Positions 35,925 through 43,999 of a DNA stretch of 64,000 nt are shown one piece after another. The stretch's first letter is position 1; each line of letters starts with the position of its first letter. This stretch comes from Arthrobacter sp. FW305-BF8 (GTDB lineage: Bacteria > Actinomycetota > Actinomycetes > Actinomycetales > Micrococcaceae), in NCBI RefSeq assembly GCF_021789315.1, contig NZ_CP084561.1, positions 1,302,001 through 1,366,000 on the forward strand, in the 5' to 3' direction. A program made the position numbers and the translations under genes. The notes under the pieces are model-generated. The model did not search any database. It saw nothing but the letters and a program-made list of their open reading frames with translations, and was not told the DNA's origin.

Positions 35925-36016
35925 GGCAGAACTCATGGCCACAGGCGGGCAGTCCCGGTGGCCATCAGCGGGCAATTCCGTGGCCATCTACGGGCAGTTT
36001 TTCATGGCCGCTAACA
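35925..36016. repeat. Right end of IS21 element
   Basis: Inverted copy of the left end, finishing GGCCGCTAACA. Three GGGCA/TGGCC units are visible inside it, and the flanking CCGGTC duplication starts at 36017. Confidence 0.85.
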
Positions 36017-36252
36017 CCGGTCCACGACCGTCAAACCGACAAAGGACGATGATTCAGTCTGAACCTGCTCCCGAAGACACCGTTCCGGCAGCGACAGGCT
36101 GAATCTCGTAGACCTGTCCAAGAGCTGGGAAGCCCAGACCACCACGTAGGGGTCCACATAGCCATCGGTCTCGAGCAGATGCCGTGCTGCGCGATGCCGC
36201 ACGGGTGAGCCGGGCAGGGTGAGGAGCTCTGCGAGGAGCTGTACGTTCGGCA

Positions 36253-36498
36253 GTGGGCGCCGGGGTAGCAACGGCGGCCGACACGGTAACGCGCGCGTTC
36301 CGGAGCGTGGACCTTGACGGAGACGGGATCCCGGATGAGCCGCAGGCCCTTACCGCGGTCAAGGGAGTCGGCGGCGCCATTGCCGGTACGGCGGGCTCGG
36401 TCGGCGGAAGCGTAGCGGGGTTGTTCAAACGGAAAAGGCGCGACGAACAGAGGGCGGGCGGGTCTGAGACCGGCAGCGAGGAAGCGGTCGAGGCTTAA
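36253..36498 (+). CDS. Small hypothetical protein with EF-hand-like loop
   Basis: An 81-residue protein starting at GTG 36253. It contains one calcium-loop-like stretch (DLDGDGIPDEPQ, about residues 20-31), then a Gly/Ala-rich segment (VGGAIAGTAGSVGGSVAGLF) that could contact membrane, and a basic then acidic tail. The ribosome site is weak (GAGGAG 14 bases away). A strong hairpin follows at 36555-36586. It may be the intact end of a longer gene damaged by rearrangement. Not assigned to a family. Confidence 0.45.
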   Translation: MGAGVATAADTVTRAFRSVDLDGDGIPDEPQALTAVKGVGGAIAGTAGSVGGSVAGLFKRKRRDEQRAGGSETGSEEAVEA

Positions 36499-36554
36499 CC
36501 GGAAGTTAGCGGTTCGGGCTCACCCCGGGCCTTGCGAGCCAAGGCCTAAACCCA

Positions 36555-36586
36555 GACGGGGCGGGCACTGAGTGCCCGTCCCCGTC
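36555..36586. terminator. GC-rich hairpin terminator
   Basis: Stem GACGGGGCGGGCACT / AGTGCCCGTCCCCGTC with one bulge and a one- to three-base loop, between the convergent small gene and the DUF2510 gene. Confidence 0.7.
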
Positions 36587-36674
36587 GTCGTGCTGCTACG
36601 GCTGGCGGCTAAGTCCTGGAAAGCTTCGTGCGCCCGCAGACGAGTTGCTGGCAGCCTTGGTGGAACCCTGGCTG

Positions 36675-37007
36675 TCAGGCCTTCCAGTAGTGGTTGGGAC
36701 TCAACGAGTAGTAGGCGACCCAGATGAGCCCGATGCCGCCGGTGAAAAGCGAGATGAGGGTCCACGCTGTCGCACTGTGCGGGGTTTGTTGGCGATTGTA
36801 GATAACCTCGCGGACCACATTAAGATTCGACGAGGTCATAGGCCCCATGGTGTGGTGAGGTTGCTGCCACTGCTGCGCGGAATAGACGGGCGGGGCAGTC
36901 ATTGCAGGAGCATTCTGGAAATGGTCGGTCCACTGCGTTCCGTCAAACCAGCGTTGGCGACCAGGAGTCGCTTGATCGTCGTACCAGCCAGCTGGTGGAG
37001 TAGTCAT
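36675..37007 (-). CDS. DUF2510 membrane protein
   Basis: A 110-residue protein with an N-terminal DUF2510 motif (PAGWYDDQATPGRQRWFDGTQW, a Trp-rich module common in actinobacterial membrane proteins), a Gln/Pro-rich linker and one C-terminal membrane segment (about 80-100, LISLFTGGIGLIWVAYYSL). ATG 37007 has GGAAACTC upstream. It is divergent from the second zinc-ribbon cassette. Function unknown. Confidence 0.82.
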   Translation of the reverse strand: MTTPPAGWYDDQATPGRQRWFDGTQWTDHFQNAPAMTAPPVYSAQQWQQPHHTMGPMTSSNLNVVREVIYNRQQTPHSATAWTLISLFTGGIGLIWVAYYSLSPNHYWKA

Positions 37008-37152
37008 TGAGTTTCCGGCCTTTCCCGTATTAAGGGCCCCCTTGGCCGCAATTGCTCTGATTTTACGGCATTCCGCGGTCCCGCCGGTTTAGACGACACG
37101 CCATAGCGCTCAGTCGACGTCTTGGAATGACTTCATTGTTCTTCCGTCCGCT

Positions 37153-37194
37153 GGGTTACAAAAATTACTAGCCATAGGAGTTTGGTTGTAACCC
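37153..37194. repeat. Palindromic element B (38-bp core 37155-37192)
   Basis: The core begins GTTACAAAAATT and ends TTGTAAC, exactly 38 bp as in element A, with flanking GG/CC extending the outer arms to nine pairs (GGGTTACAA/TTGTAACCC). The middle differs from element A, while the ends are conserved. It lies 34 bases before the -10 box of zinc-ribbon copy 2. Confidence 0.8.
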
Positions 37195-37226
37195 CTGAAA
37201 TGCCATTAATTGTCAGAGCGGCGGCC

Positions 37227-37238
37227 TAGATTGCTTCC
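37227..37238 (+). promoter_or_regulatory. Leaderless -10 box
   Basis: TAGATT, six bases, then ATG 37239; same geometry as the first cassette (31152). Confidence 0.55.
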
Positions 37239-37509
37239 ATGACTCCGGATAAACCCGCCCCCGGCATGGAACCGGAACCGAAGAAGAAGCGCGCCGTTTC
37301 GCGGAAATGTCCGGTATGCGGCCACGAGGCATGGCGAATTGCCTACGGGATGGTCATGCCGTCGGCGCGCGAATCTATGCCCAAGACCGAGTTCGCTGGC
37401 CGCGTCGTCATGGACGAAATGCGCGTTTACCCCGTCACCGGAAAAAGTCGAATTTGGACTACCCAAATGGGCGTGCCAGAACCCGGAGTGCCGCCACCGC
37501 TGGTGGTGA
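37239..37509 (+). pseudogene. Small zinc-ribbon protein, copy 2, frameshifted
   Basis: Paralogue of 31164-31412. The frame matches copy 1 (KCPVCGHEAWRIAYGM, then FAGR, MRVYPVTGK) until a run of five A at 37442-37446. Dropping one A gives VEFGLPKWACQNPECRHRWW and a stop at 37507-37509, which restores the second Cys pair. Read literally, the frame instead runs on antisense into the neighbouring helicase gene. Either a one-base insertion inactivated the gene, or slippage on the A run restores some product. Restored length 89 residues. Confidence 0.75.
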
Positions 37510-37511
37510 AG

Positions 37512-40500
37512 CTACGTGATCCGGAAAATCTTCCCAAGCGCCGGCATGTGGATCAGCGTTTCGACGACGGGCCGCCCTGTGATGGACTCAATCGCCTCGG
37601 CATACCCGCGCATCTGGCCGATGTACTTGTCCTTGATGTGACCGATAGGATCCGTGCCCGGATAGGACTTGTGATCCACCAGGACATACCCGGCAGGCGT
37701 TTCCAGCAGGAGGTCAATCCACCCTTCCATGAGCTGGTTGTCGGCGTTCCGCCAGGCAACCGACTGTTCGGTGGTGAAGATGGCGCCAGGGTAGTGCTGG
37801 TCGAAGAAGGCGAGCATCCGTTCACCGGCGTCCACTACGACGCTTGGCTCGACGGCGGAGGCAACGCCCCATCGGTCCAGGAGCCGGCGCGCCCCACTGA
37901 GCCGGACGGAGGCGTCCATCTCGGCCAGGGGCAGGGCGAGATAACCATGGATCGCGGAACCCACCTTGTCCCAGTTGGCGCCGCCGTGTGAAATCAGCTG
38001 GGGTCCAAGGGCGGCGGCCTCGGCGACTTCTGCTGCAAAGCCGAAGCTCGCCAGCGAACTGGCAGTCACCCGGGCGGATTTGTGCGGAACCGGCGAACCG
38101 ACCACAAGGCTGTCCTCGAACTCTTCTTGAGCGGTGGTACCCGTATCTGTGGGTTCGCCCGCAGGCTCGTAAGTGAACGCATCCACGGAGAGCGTGTGTT
38201 CGCCGTCGCGCCCCTGGACGACCAGGGTTCCCACGTTGCCAGCGCCCGTTGTCCACTCCACAATCGATCCTGTTCCCAGAGTGTTGAACGAGGCCGGGGC
38301 TGGTTTGGCGGCCGCCAGACAGGTCACACCGACTGAGCGGGTCAGGCCTACGTAGAGCACGCGTGCCGAGTCAGCCTGGCGCCGGGCCAGGACCCGTTGC
38401 GCCACCGTGGAGGAGTCTGCCACTGCCGACAGCGGCTTGAATCCCTTGCCGCCGAACGGCCACGGCCAGAAGCGGATCCAACGCCCGGCGAGCGGGTTGC
38501 CGACGTCGATGTCGTCGACTCCTTCGACAGCTACACCCCACGGTTTCGCAGTAACATCCGTGTCCAGGCTCGCCAGTACGACGGCCGGCCATTCCAGTCC
38601 CTTGGCCTTGTGGTACGTCAGCACGTTGACGACGTCGTCCCCGAAATTCTCGCTGCCGGTGCTGGCGGCGTCGGAGAGGAACTTGAGCGAGCCGCCCAGC
38701 GTCGCGGGCTTGCTGAGCGCGGCACACGATTCGTAGTACTGCTCCAGCAGGGAACGCAGTGCGTCCAGATTCTTGAGCCGGGTCCCCGGGTTGCTCCACG
38801 ATTTGATCAGCCGGGCAACCCCCAGCCGCGATGTCACCTCTTCCATGATCTCGGTGGGCGTGCACACTCTGGCTAAGTCGCGGAGATCGACCAACCCGGA
38901 TACCAGAGGGTCGCTGGCCCAGCGCCGGAGCTCTTCTTTCGGCTCCTCGGCGTCGAACAGGGCGGGGACCCAGCGGCCGAATTGGGGATGATCAGGATGT
39001 AGATGCACCAGCTCCGCCAGGGCCACGGTGTCGTCATCGGACGCTACGAAGGCCATTCCTGCGCGGACCAGTTGGATCTCCCGTGCGGCGAACAACGAGG
39101 ACGTGTTCGTCGTCGCCTTGATGCCGAGCGACGCGAGTTCGGCGGCGATAGACGCCACGGCGTCGTTTGACCTGGCGAGAACCGCGACGTCGGACCCTTG
39201 GAATCCGCGCCGCTGGATTAGATCCATGACGCCGGCGGCGACGGCGCGACGCTGCTCCGGTACCGTTTTCGCAGTCAAGGTCCACACCTCCCGGGCACCG
39301 CCAAGTGCGTTCTTGGGGTGGGACGGATCTCTACGGGCTTCCGGGATCGTCAGCCGAACTTCTTTTTCGCTCAGCTCCGGGAACATGGCGAGGCTGATCT
39401 CGTTGGAGAGGTCGATGACAGCTTCCTTGGACCGCCAGGAATCGTGAAGCTGTTTCTTTTTCTCCTTATCGACATGTGCGGCGACAGCCTTCATCAGCTC
39501 CGGGTCAGTGCCTCTGAATTCGTAGATGGCCTGCTTCGAGTCGCCTACCCAGACCACCCGGTCCACGAGCTCGGCGAACTTGGTGAACAGCTGGAGCTGC
39601 AGCGGGCTCGTGTCCTGGAACTCGTCTACCACCATGAACTTGATGCGTCCGGCAATGGAGACCTGAAACTGCGGGTTGTTTTCCAGCAGGTCCAGCACAA
39701 GCGTTTCCTGGTCGACAAAGTCGATGAGCCCGTACTGCTGCTTGAATTCTGCGAACCGGTCCAGGCAGGAAGCGGCGCAGGCAAACACCAGTTCCGTGAA
39801 TTCCCGCAGCTCGGTCTGGAAAACCGGGTTGGAGATCAGATCGACGTCGACCGATGAAATGTAGCTCTCAAGCTGCCGTTTCGCGTCTGCATTGGCCACC
39901 CCGGCGGCCTCGATCCAGAAACGCCACGGGAGGTCCTCGGCGGACCCCTGGGCCAGGACGGGCTCCAGCAGGGAGACCGAGGCCAAAAGGTTTTTGGGCG
40001 GAACCTTCCCTTGATCCAGTTTGTCCGAGACCAGCCCGCGCAGCGACATGAGTCCTTGGAGCAGTTGGTTGGACCAGGTGGCGCGTTCGTCGAGGCCCGC
40101 CGGACCGAGGACCTGCTGCAGCCCCTGCAGGGACAGTGAAGCGGATTGTCTCAGTGCCGTGGGGTCGATCCTGTTTCCGCGGGCAGCGTCGGCGATGTCG
40201 CGCACGATCGTACGCCAGTCAGGGTCGCTGCCGCGGACGTCCGACTCGCCGTCGTAGCCTAGGCGCTTCGCCAGCGGCTGGATTAGGGGAGTGAACTTTG
40301 CGAACACGGCGTCCGTGGCGAGCTGGAAGATCCGGAGCTGTTCGTCTTCGGCGATGACCTGGAGGGCCGGCGACAGCCCGGCGTCGACCGCGTATTCCTG
40401 AAGCAGTCGGCCGCACACGCTGTTGACGGTGCCCACCATGCTGACGGACATCTGGCGGGCAGCGTCGGGGCGCTCATTGCCGAAGAGCTCGGCTTGGACA

Positions 40501-40667
40501 CGGTCGATCAGTTCGGCGGCGGCCTTCTTGGTGAAGGTTGTGGCCAGGATCTGGCTGGGCTTCGTGCCGTTGTTGATTTCGCGGGCGATTTCGCCCATCA
40601 GGCTATAGGTCTTGCCGGTGCCGGCGCTGGCCGTGATCATCGCGACATTGTGCAGGGCGCGGTTCAT
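37512..40667 (-). CDS. AddA/UvrD-like helicase-nuclease
   Basis: A 1,051-residue superfamily-1 helicase fused to a RecB-type nuclease. Walker A ASAGTGKTY is at about 13-21, the Walker B/motif II VVDEFQDTS near 345, motif III GDSKQAIYEFRG follows, and motif VI appears as RVLYVGLTRS. The C-terminal nuclease has GWIDLLLETPAGYVLVDHKS and QMRGYAEAI, the DxK and QxxxY parts of the RecB family. ATG 40667 overlaps the AddB-like stop by ATGA. With its partner it should form a double-strand-end resection machine. Last gene of a four-gene minus-strand operon; the 3' end is two bases from the convergent zinc-ribbon stop. Confidence 0.88.
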   Translation of the reverse strand: MNRALHNVAMITASAGTGKTYSLMGEIAREINNGTKPSQILATTFTKKAAAELIDRVQAELFGNERPDAARQMSVSMVGTVNSVCGRLLQEYAVDAGLSPALQVIAEDEQLRIFQLATDAVFAKFTPLIQPLAKRLGYDGESDVRGSDPDWRTIVRDIADAARGNRIDPTALRQSASLSLQGLQQVLGPAGLDERATWSNQLLQGLMSLRGLVSDKLDQGKVPPKNLLASVSLLEPVLAQGSAEDLPWRFWIEAAGVANADAKRQLESYISSVDVDLISNPVFQTELREFTELVFACAASCLDRFAEFKQQYGLIDFVDQETLVLDLLENNPQFQVSIAGRIKFMVVDEFQDTSPLQLQLFTKFAELVDRVVWVGDSKQAIYEFRGTDPELMKAVAAHVDKEKKKQLHDSWRSKEAVIDLSNEISLAMFPELSEKEVRLTIPEARRDPSHPKNALGGAREVWTLTAKTVPEQRRAVAAGVMDLIQRRGFQGSDVAVLARSNDAVASIAAELASLGIKATTNTSSLFAAREIQLVRAGMAFVASDDDTVALAELVHLHPDHPQFGRWVPALFDAEEPKEELRRWASDPLVSGLVDLRDLARVCTPTEIMEEVTSRLGVARLIKSWSNPGTRLKNLDALRSLLEQYYESCAALSKPATLGGSLKFLSDAASTGSENFGDDVVNVLTYHKAKGLEWPAVVLASLDTDVTAKPWGVAVEGVDDIDVGNPLAGRWIRFWPWPFGGKGFKPLSAVADSSTVAQRVLARRQADSARVLYVGLTRSVGVTCLAAAKPAPASFNTLGTGSIVEWTTGAGNVGTLVVQGRDGEHTLSVDAFTYEPAGEPTDTGTTAQEEFEDSLVVGSPVPHKSARVTASSLASFGFAAEVAEAAALGPQLISHGGANWDKVGSAIHGYLALPLAEMDASVRLSGARRLLDRWGVASAVEPSVVVDAGERMLAFFDQHYPGAIFTTEQSVAWRNADNQLMEGWIDLLLETPAGYVLVDHKSYPGTDPIGHIKDKYIGQMRGYAEAIESITGRPVVETLIHMPALGKIFRIT

Positions 40668-43330
40668 GACAAGTCCCCCTTGAGGCCGCACAGGACGGAG
40701 AAGTCGCAAAAATTACAGGAAGGCTTCTGATAGAGCCGGTCAGCCGCTGTCGCCGTTTTCCGTTGCTCATCGGAGGACCCCAGCTCCTGACGCCCGGCGG
40801 CCATAACTCGTCCTCCCACCACCTCCGAGATGGAGAACTCGGCGGCGCGGACCGATCGTTGCCAAGTGCTCCGGCTGGACGCGGGGCTGCTCAGCGCCTG
40901 CCCGAAGAGTTTGCTGGTCGAGGCGAACTCGCCCTGCTTCAGCATGTAGTAGGACATTGCAGCGTCCTCGGCGACCGTGGACATGGGATCCGGGCCCTCG
41001 TCCAGTGCCCAGTGGTACAGGGCGAGCTGCATCGCGTCGCCCTTGGTGATCTCTTCGCGCCGGTACTTCGGCCGGTTGGTCCATTTGAGGTCGATGACGA
41101 CGGGTTCTGCCTCCTGGTCCGCGGCAAGGACGTCGATGTAACCGGAGACCCGTACTTCAATCTGGGCCCCGTTGACGTTGAACATGGCCGGCTTGCTGAA
41201 CTCGTGCTCGGTGGCGCGAATGTAGACGCCCTGGCTTTGCAGGGTCTGGAAAAACGTGATGACGGAGTTCTGGATGACGGGACGGAGGCCGGCGAGTCTG
41301 CCGCCTCTGCCCGGAAGGAGCAGCTCCGAGGCATAGTGCGGCACGAGTTGGTCCAGTTTGACCTGGACTTCCGCTGGCTCGGGCACGGCCCGGTTTGCAG
41401 CGCGGAGCTCCGCGAACAGTTCTTCGACCAGCTTGTGGACCAGAGTGCCGATCATGGTGTTCCCGGTGGGGACGGACTGCCCGTCACCCATCTTTAGCCG
41501 GCCTTTCTTCTCCAAGACCCACTTCATGGAGCAGCCGATCAAGGTGCTGAGCTGCGTGAAGGAGAGCTTGTCGGGCAGGAACGCCGGGCGGGGACCCAAC
41601 TCGTGGGCGGCCGGAACGGGCTCGGGTTGGGAGCGCTGCACCGGCGCCAACGCGGCAGTCCGGCCGGCGATGCGCCAGACGCCGTCGTGCACCAGCTCGG
41701 CGGGGGTGGTGGTGGAGGCTGAAATGGCGTGTTCCACCGCCTTCTTGTTTTCTTCCGGGGTTCCCGGCAGGGGAGTCGGAAGGGTGGTGAAAGCCAGTGA
41801 GGACAGCACCGGGTGGGCCTTTGTGGGCTCTCCGCTGATCTCGGCGGCGCGGACAAGCAGCACCCGCCGGCAGCGTCTCGCGGCGTTCACTGCCACCGAG
41901 AGTTCCAGCTCGGCTAGGACGGCCGGATCAGGCAGTTGGACGCCGACGCCGAGTAGGGATTGTCGTTCGGCGTCGTCCCAGTGGCGGGACCGGGGCCGGC
42001 CGTCATCCTGGCAGCCCCACCAGACGAGCCCGTCGACGTCGTCGCAGAGTTCACTGAGGCTGTGCAGCGTGACCCATGGCGCTGCCTCACCGCCAGCCAG
42101 GGGACTGGCACTGGCGGGAATGACGGATTCCAGGATCCGCACGAGCGTCTTGCGTGTTACCGGCTCCGGCCCGTCGATTAGGGCCGTAAATTCATTGAGC
42201 TGGCTAAGCACCCCTTCAAGCCGGGGGTGCAGCTGCACGCGGCGGCTGAGCTGGGTGCGCAGCCACTGCGCGCGTTCGACGACGGTGGTGCCGCTGACAG
42301 TTCCGTCATCGATCAAGAGCTCGGTGCTTAGAAGCTGGTCGAGCTCCGCCGCAACGTCCGGGCCGAGCGTCTCCTCGGCGCTGATCTTCTGCAGCGCGCC
42401 GAGCCATTCATCCCCGCCGGTCCCTGGCTGGGCGGCAAGGGCGTGCAGGAGATGCCGGGCGGCTGCGCGCCGAACGGGGCTCACGGGAAGGTTCAGGAAT
42501 TCGCCCAGCAACTGGACGTCCACCGGCCCCCAGATCACGTTGAAGAAGAGGGGAATGATCTGGTCAATTGCCCGCCAACGTGAGCGGTTGCTGACGCCGA
42601 TCCGCGGCAGTCCCCGACGCTGCAGTTCCTGATCCAGCAGCGCAGTGCTTGTGGAGGCGACGACGGCCGAGAGATCTGCATCCGGGTTGGCCGCGGACGC
42701 CAGCCAGCGGGCCGTGTGCTCAGCCGCCTCCCATTCGGTCTTGGCGACGAGGACGGTTACCTCCCCCACCGGCTCCGTCGGCAGTGAAGGCTCCGCGATT
42801 CTCACTCCGCGGCGTTCCAGCGCGTCGATGAGACGGCTCCAGATTGCGGGGAACGAGCTGCGGGGGTGCTGGAGTTCAAGCTGCACGATCCCGAGCGGCC
42901 AATGCGAGGTTGGCTCGCCCTCAAGCTCACGGATGAGTTCCAAAGGGTAGTCGGCGAACGCCAGGTCGAGGGGGAGCAGGCTCTGCTCCAAGGCTGCGAG
43001 GGCTTGCAACTTGGCGGTGGACCCGTCCGGAGCGAGGCCCGTCCATCCATTGACGACGAGCTCGTCGCGGATATCCAATAGGTCGATAGCTGTGGACCAC
43101 GGATCGACGGAGAAGGACCCATGGAACCACGCCTGCGGGGTGTCCTGCTCCGCGAGCCGGGCCATGTACTGCCGGATCCGCGTGGAGTGCCGTGCGTCGG
43201 GTCCGGTAAGCCCCAGCCGGGTCTGCAGAAGCTGGACCAACCCCAAGGGGCCGAGCCTGACCGTGCCGAGCGCGGAATCACGGTAAGTCCACGGAGCGCG
43301 GTCCAGATACAGGCCAAACAAAACGTTCAC
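40664..43330 (-). CDS. AddB-like PD-(D/E)XK nuclease
   Basis: An 888-residue AddB/RecB-type exonuclease subunit. The N-terminal two-thirds is an inactivated-helicase-like scaffold without a clear Walker A, as in AddB proteins. The C-terminal nuclease has SGYIDVLA...VVIDLKWTN and DAMQLALYHWAL (about 735-790). A Cys at about 607 (IGCSMKW) and the terminal cluster CNFCDFSVLCG are placed like the AddB 4Fe-4S ligands. The start is GTG 43330 with GGGGGAT upstream. It follows a membrane-protein gene by 38 bases and overlaps the AddA-like gene by four. Confidence 0.85.
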   Translation of the reverse strand: MNVLFGLYLDRAPWTYRDSALGTVRLGPLGLVQLLQTRLGLTGPDARHSTRIRQYMARLAEQDTPQAWFHGSFSVDPWSTAIDLLDIRDELVVNGWTGLAPDGSTAKLQALAALEQSLLPLDLAFADYPLELIRELEGEPTSHWPLGIVQLELQHPRSSFPAIWSRLIDALERRGVRIAEPSLPTEPVGEVTVLVAKTEWEAAEHTARWLASAANPDADLSAVVASTSTALLDQELQRRGLPRIGVSNRSRWRAIDQIIPLFFNVIWGPVDVQLLGEFLNLPVSPVRRAAARHLLHALAAQPGTGGDEWLGALQKISAEETLGPDVAAELDQLLSTELLIDDGTVSGTTVVERAQWLRTQLSRRVQLHPRLEGVLSQLNEFTALIDGPEPVTRKTLVRILESVIPASASPLAGGEAAPWVTLHSLSELCDDVDGLVWWGCQDDGRPRSRHWDDAERQSLLGVGVQLPDPAVLAELELSVAVNAARRCRRVLLVRAAEISGEPTKAHPVLSSLAFTTLPTPLPGTPEENKKAVEHAISASTTTPAELVHDGVWRIAGRTAALAPVQRSQPEPVPAAHELGPRPAFLPDKLSFTQLSTLIGCSMKWVLEKKGRLKMGDGQSVPTGNTMIGTLVHKLVEELFAELRAANRAVPEPAEVQVKLDQLVPHYASELLLPGRGGRLAGLRPVIQNSVITFFQTLQSQGVYIRATEHEFSKPAMFNVNGAQIEVRVSGYIDVLAADQEAEPVVIDLKWTNRPKYRREEITKGDAMQLALYHWALDEGPDPMSTVAEDAAMSYYMLKQGEFASTSKLFGQALSSPASSRSTWQRSVRAAEFSISEVVGGRVMAAGRQELGSSDEQRKTATAADRLYQKPSCNFCDFSVLCGLKGDLS

Positions 43331-43368
43331 ATCATCCCCCGGGACGTGTTGGAGCGACAGTTCCTAGA

Positions 43369-43992
43369 TCATATGTTCAGGGTCGGACAATAACTGTGCC
43401 GACGCGTTGGCGCCCCCGTGGGTGTGGCGGCCGGCCAGTCTGCGTCGCGGGTGGCCTGGAGCAACCGGTCAAAGATGGCAGTGCCGTAGTCGGGCGGTGT
43501 AGCAAAGACGGTGACCTGACTTGTGCGGACCGTTTCGTCCACCCGCGCTATCGCTGCTATGCGTTCCTCGGGTGGCCTGTCGCTGACGACACCGAGCTCG
43601 AGTCCCGGCACCCCGTTCACCGGCAGAGGGATGCGCCCACCGGACGAGCAAAACGATTCAAAGGTCTTCCGGGACAACTCAGCGGTGGCGTCCCCGGTGA
43701 GGCCGACGATGGTTTCGTTGACATCGGCGATGAGCTCATTCGCAAATTTCTGTCTGACCTTGTCTTCCGACAGAATCCACAAGAGTAAAGCGACCACACC
43801 GAGCGCTATAGCCACCGCACCGAAAGCTCCCGGCCTGGTCAGGACTGCGAAAATCGCAAGACCAACCAAGAACCGCTTAGCGGTGAACTTGGCAAGAGGG
43901 CTCCTCGCCTTGAAGCCACGTTTGCCGTCCCATTGCAAAGACGTGAACGTTCTGATCACGCGCTTCTCCGTAGGCCATTCGGGCAAGGTCAT
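43369..43992 (-). CDS. Membrane protein of the AddAB-like operon
   Basis: A 207-residue protein with two adjacent membrane segments (about 45-85: FLVGLAIFAVL, GAVAIALGVVALLLWIL) and a C-terminal soluble domain (about 90-200) with VNETIVGLTGDATAELSRKTF and VTVFATPPDYGTAIFDRLL. ATG 43992 follows AAGGGAG. It begins seven bases after the coiled-coil gene and ends 38 bases before the AddB-like gene, so it is embedded in that operon. No family recognised; a membrane anchor for the nuclease pair is a possible role. Confidence 0.6.
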   Translation of the reverse strand: MTLPEWPTEKRVIRTFTSLQWDGKRGFKARSPLAKFTAKRFLVGLAIFAVLTRPGAFGAVAIALGVVALLLWILSEDKVRQKFANELIADVNETIVGLTGDATAELSRKTFESFCSSGGRIPLPVNGVPGLELGVVSDRPPEERIAAIARVDETVRTSQVTVFATPPDYGTAIFDRLLQATRDADWPAATPTGAPTRRHSYCPTLNI

Positions 43993-43999
43993 CTCCCTT

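Larger units (their letters stand above)
33368..36016 (-). mobile_element. Complete IS21-family insertion sequence
   Basis: A 2,649-bp element. Both ends begin TGT and share CGGCCAT...TGCCCGTAG...GGCCA in inverted orientation; inside each end several copies of a GGCCA-N(6-9)-TGCCC unit occur (left to about 33490, right from about 35925), the multiple transposase sites typical of IS21. It is flanked by a perfect 6-bp duplication CCGGTC (33362-33367 and 36017-36022). It contains istA and istB on the minus strand, overlapping by ATGA. Intact genes and perfect duplication point to a recent, possibly active insertion. Confidence 0.95.
33219..36062 (+). pseudogene. Small ORF split by the IS21 insertion
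   Basis: Removing the IS and one copy of its 6-bp duplication joins 33219-33367 to 36023-36062 in one frame: 62 codons from ATG 33219, reading ...PYVSSLDWIATGAFVDRG..., then LFPRS joined to TTVKPTKDDDSV and a stop. The frame is kept exactly across the junction, which supports a real gene before insertion. The product is not recognised. Confidence 0.65.

Noticed and set aside
36253..36498. Dockerin-type function for the 81-residue protein
   Set aside because: Only one calcium-loop-like stretch, and no second repeat or cohesin partner.
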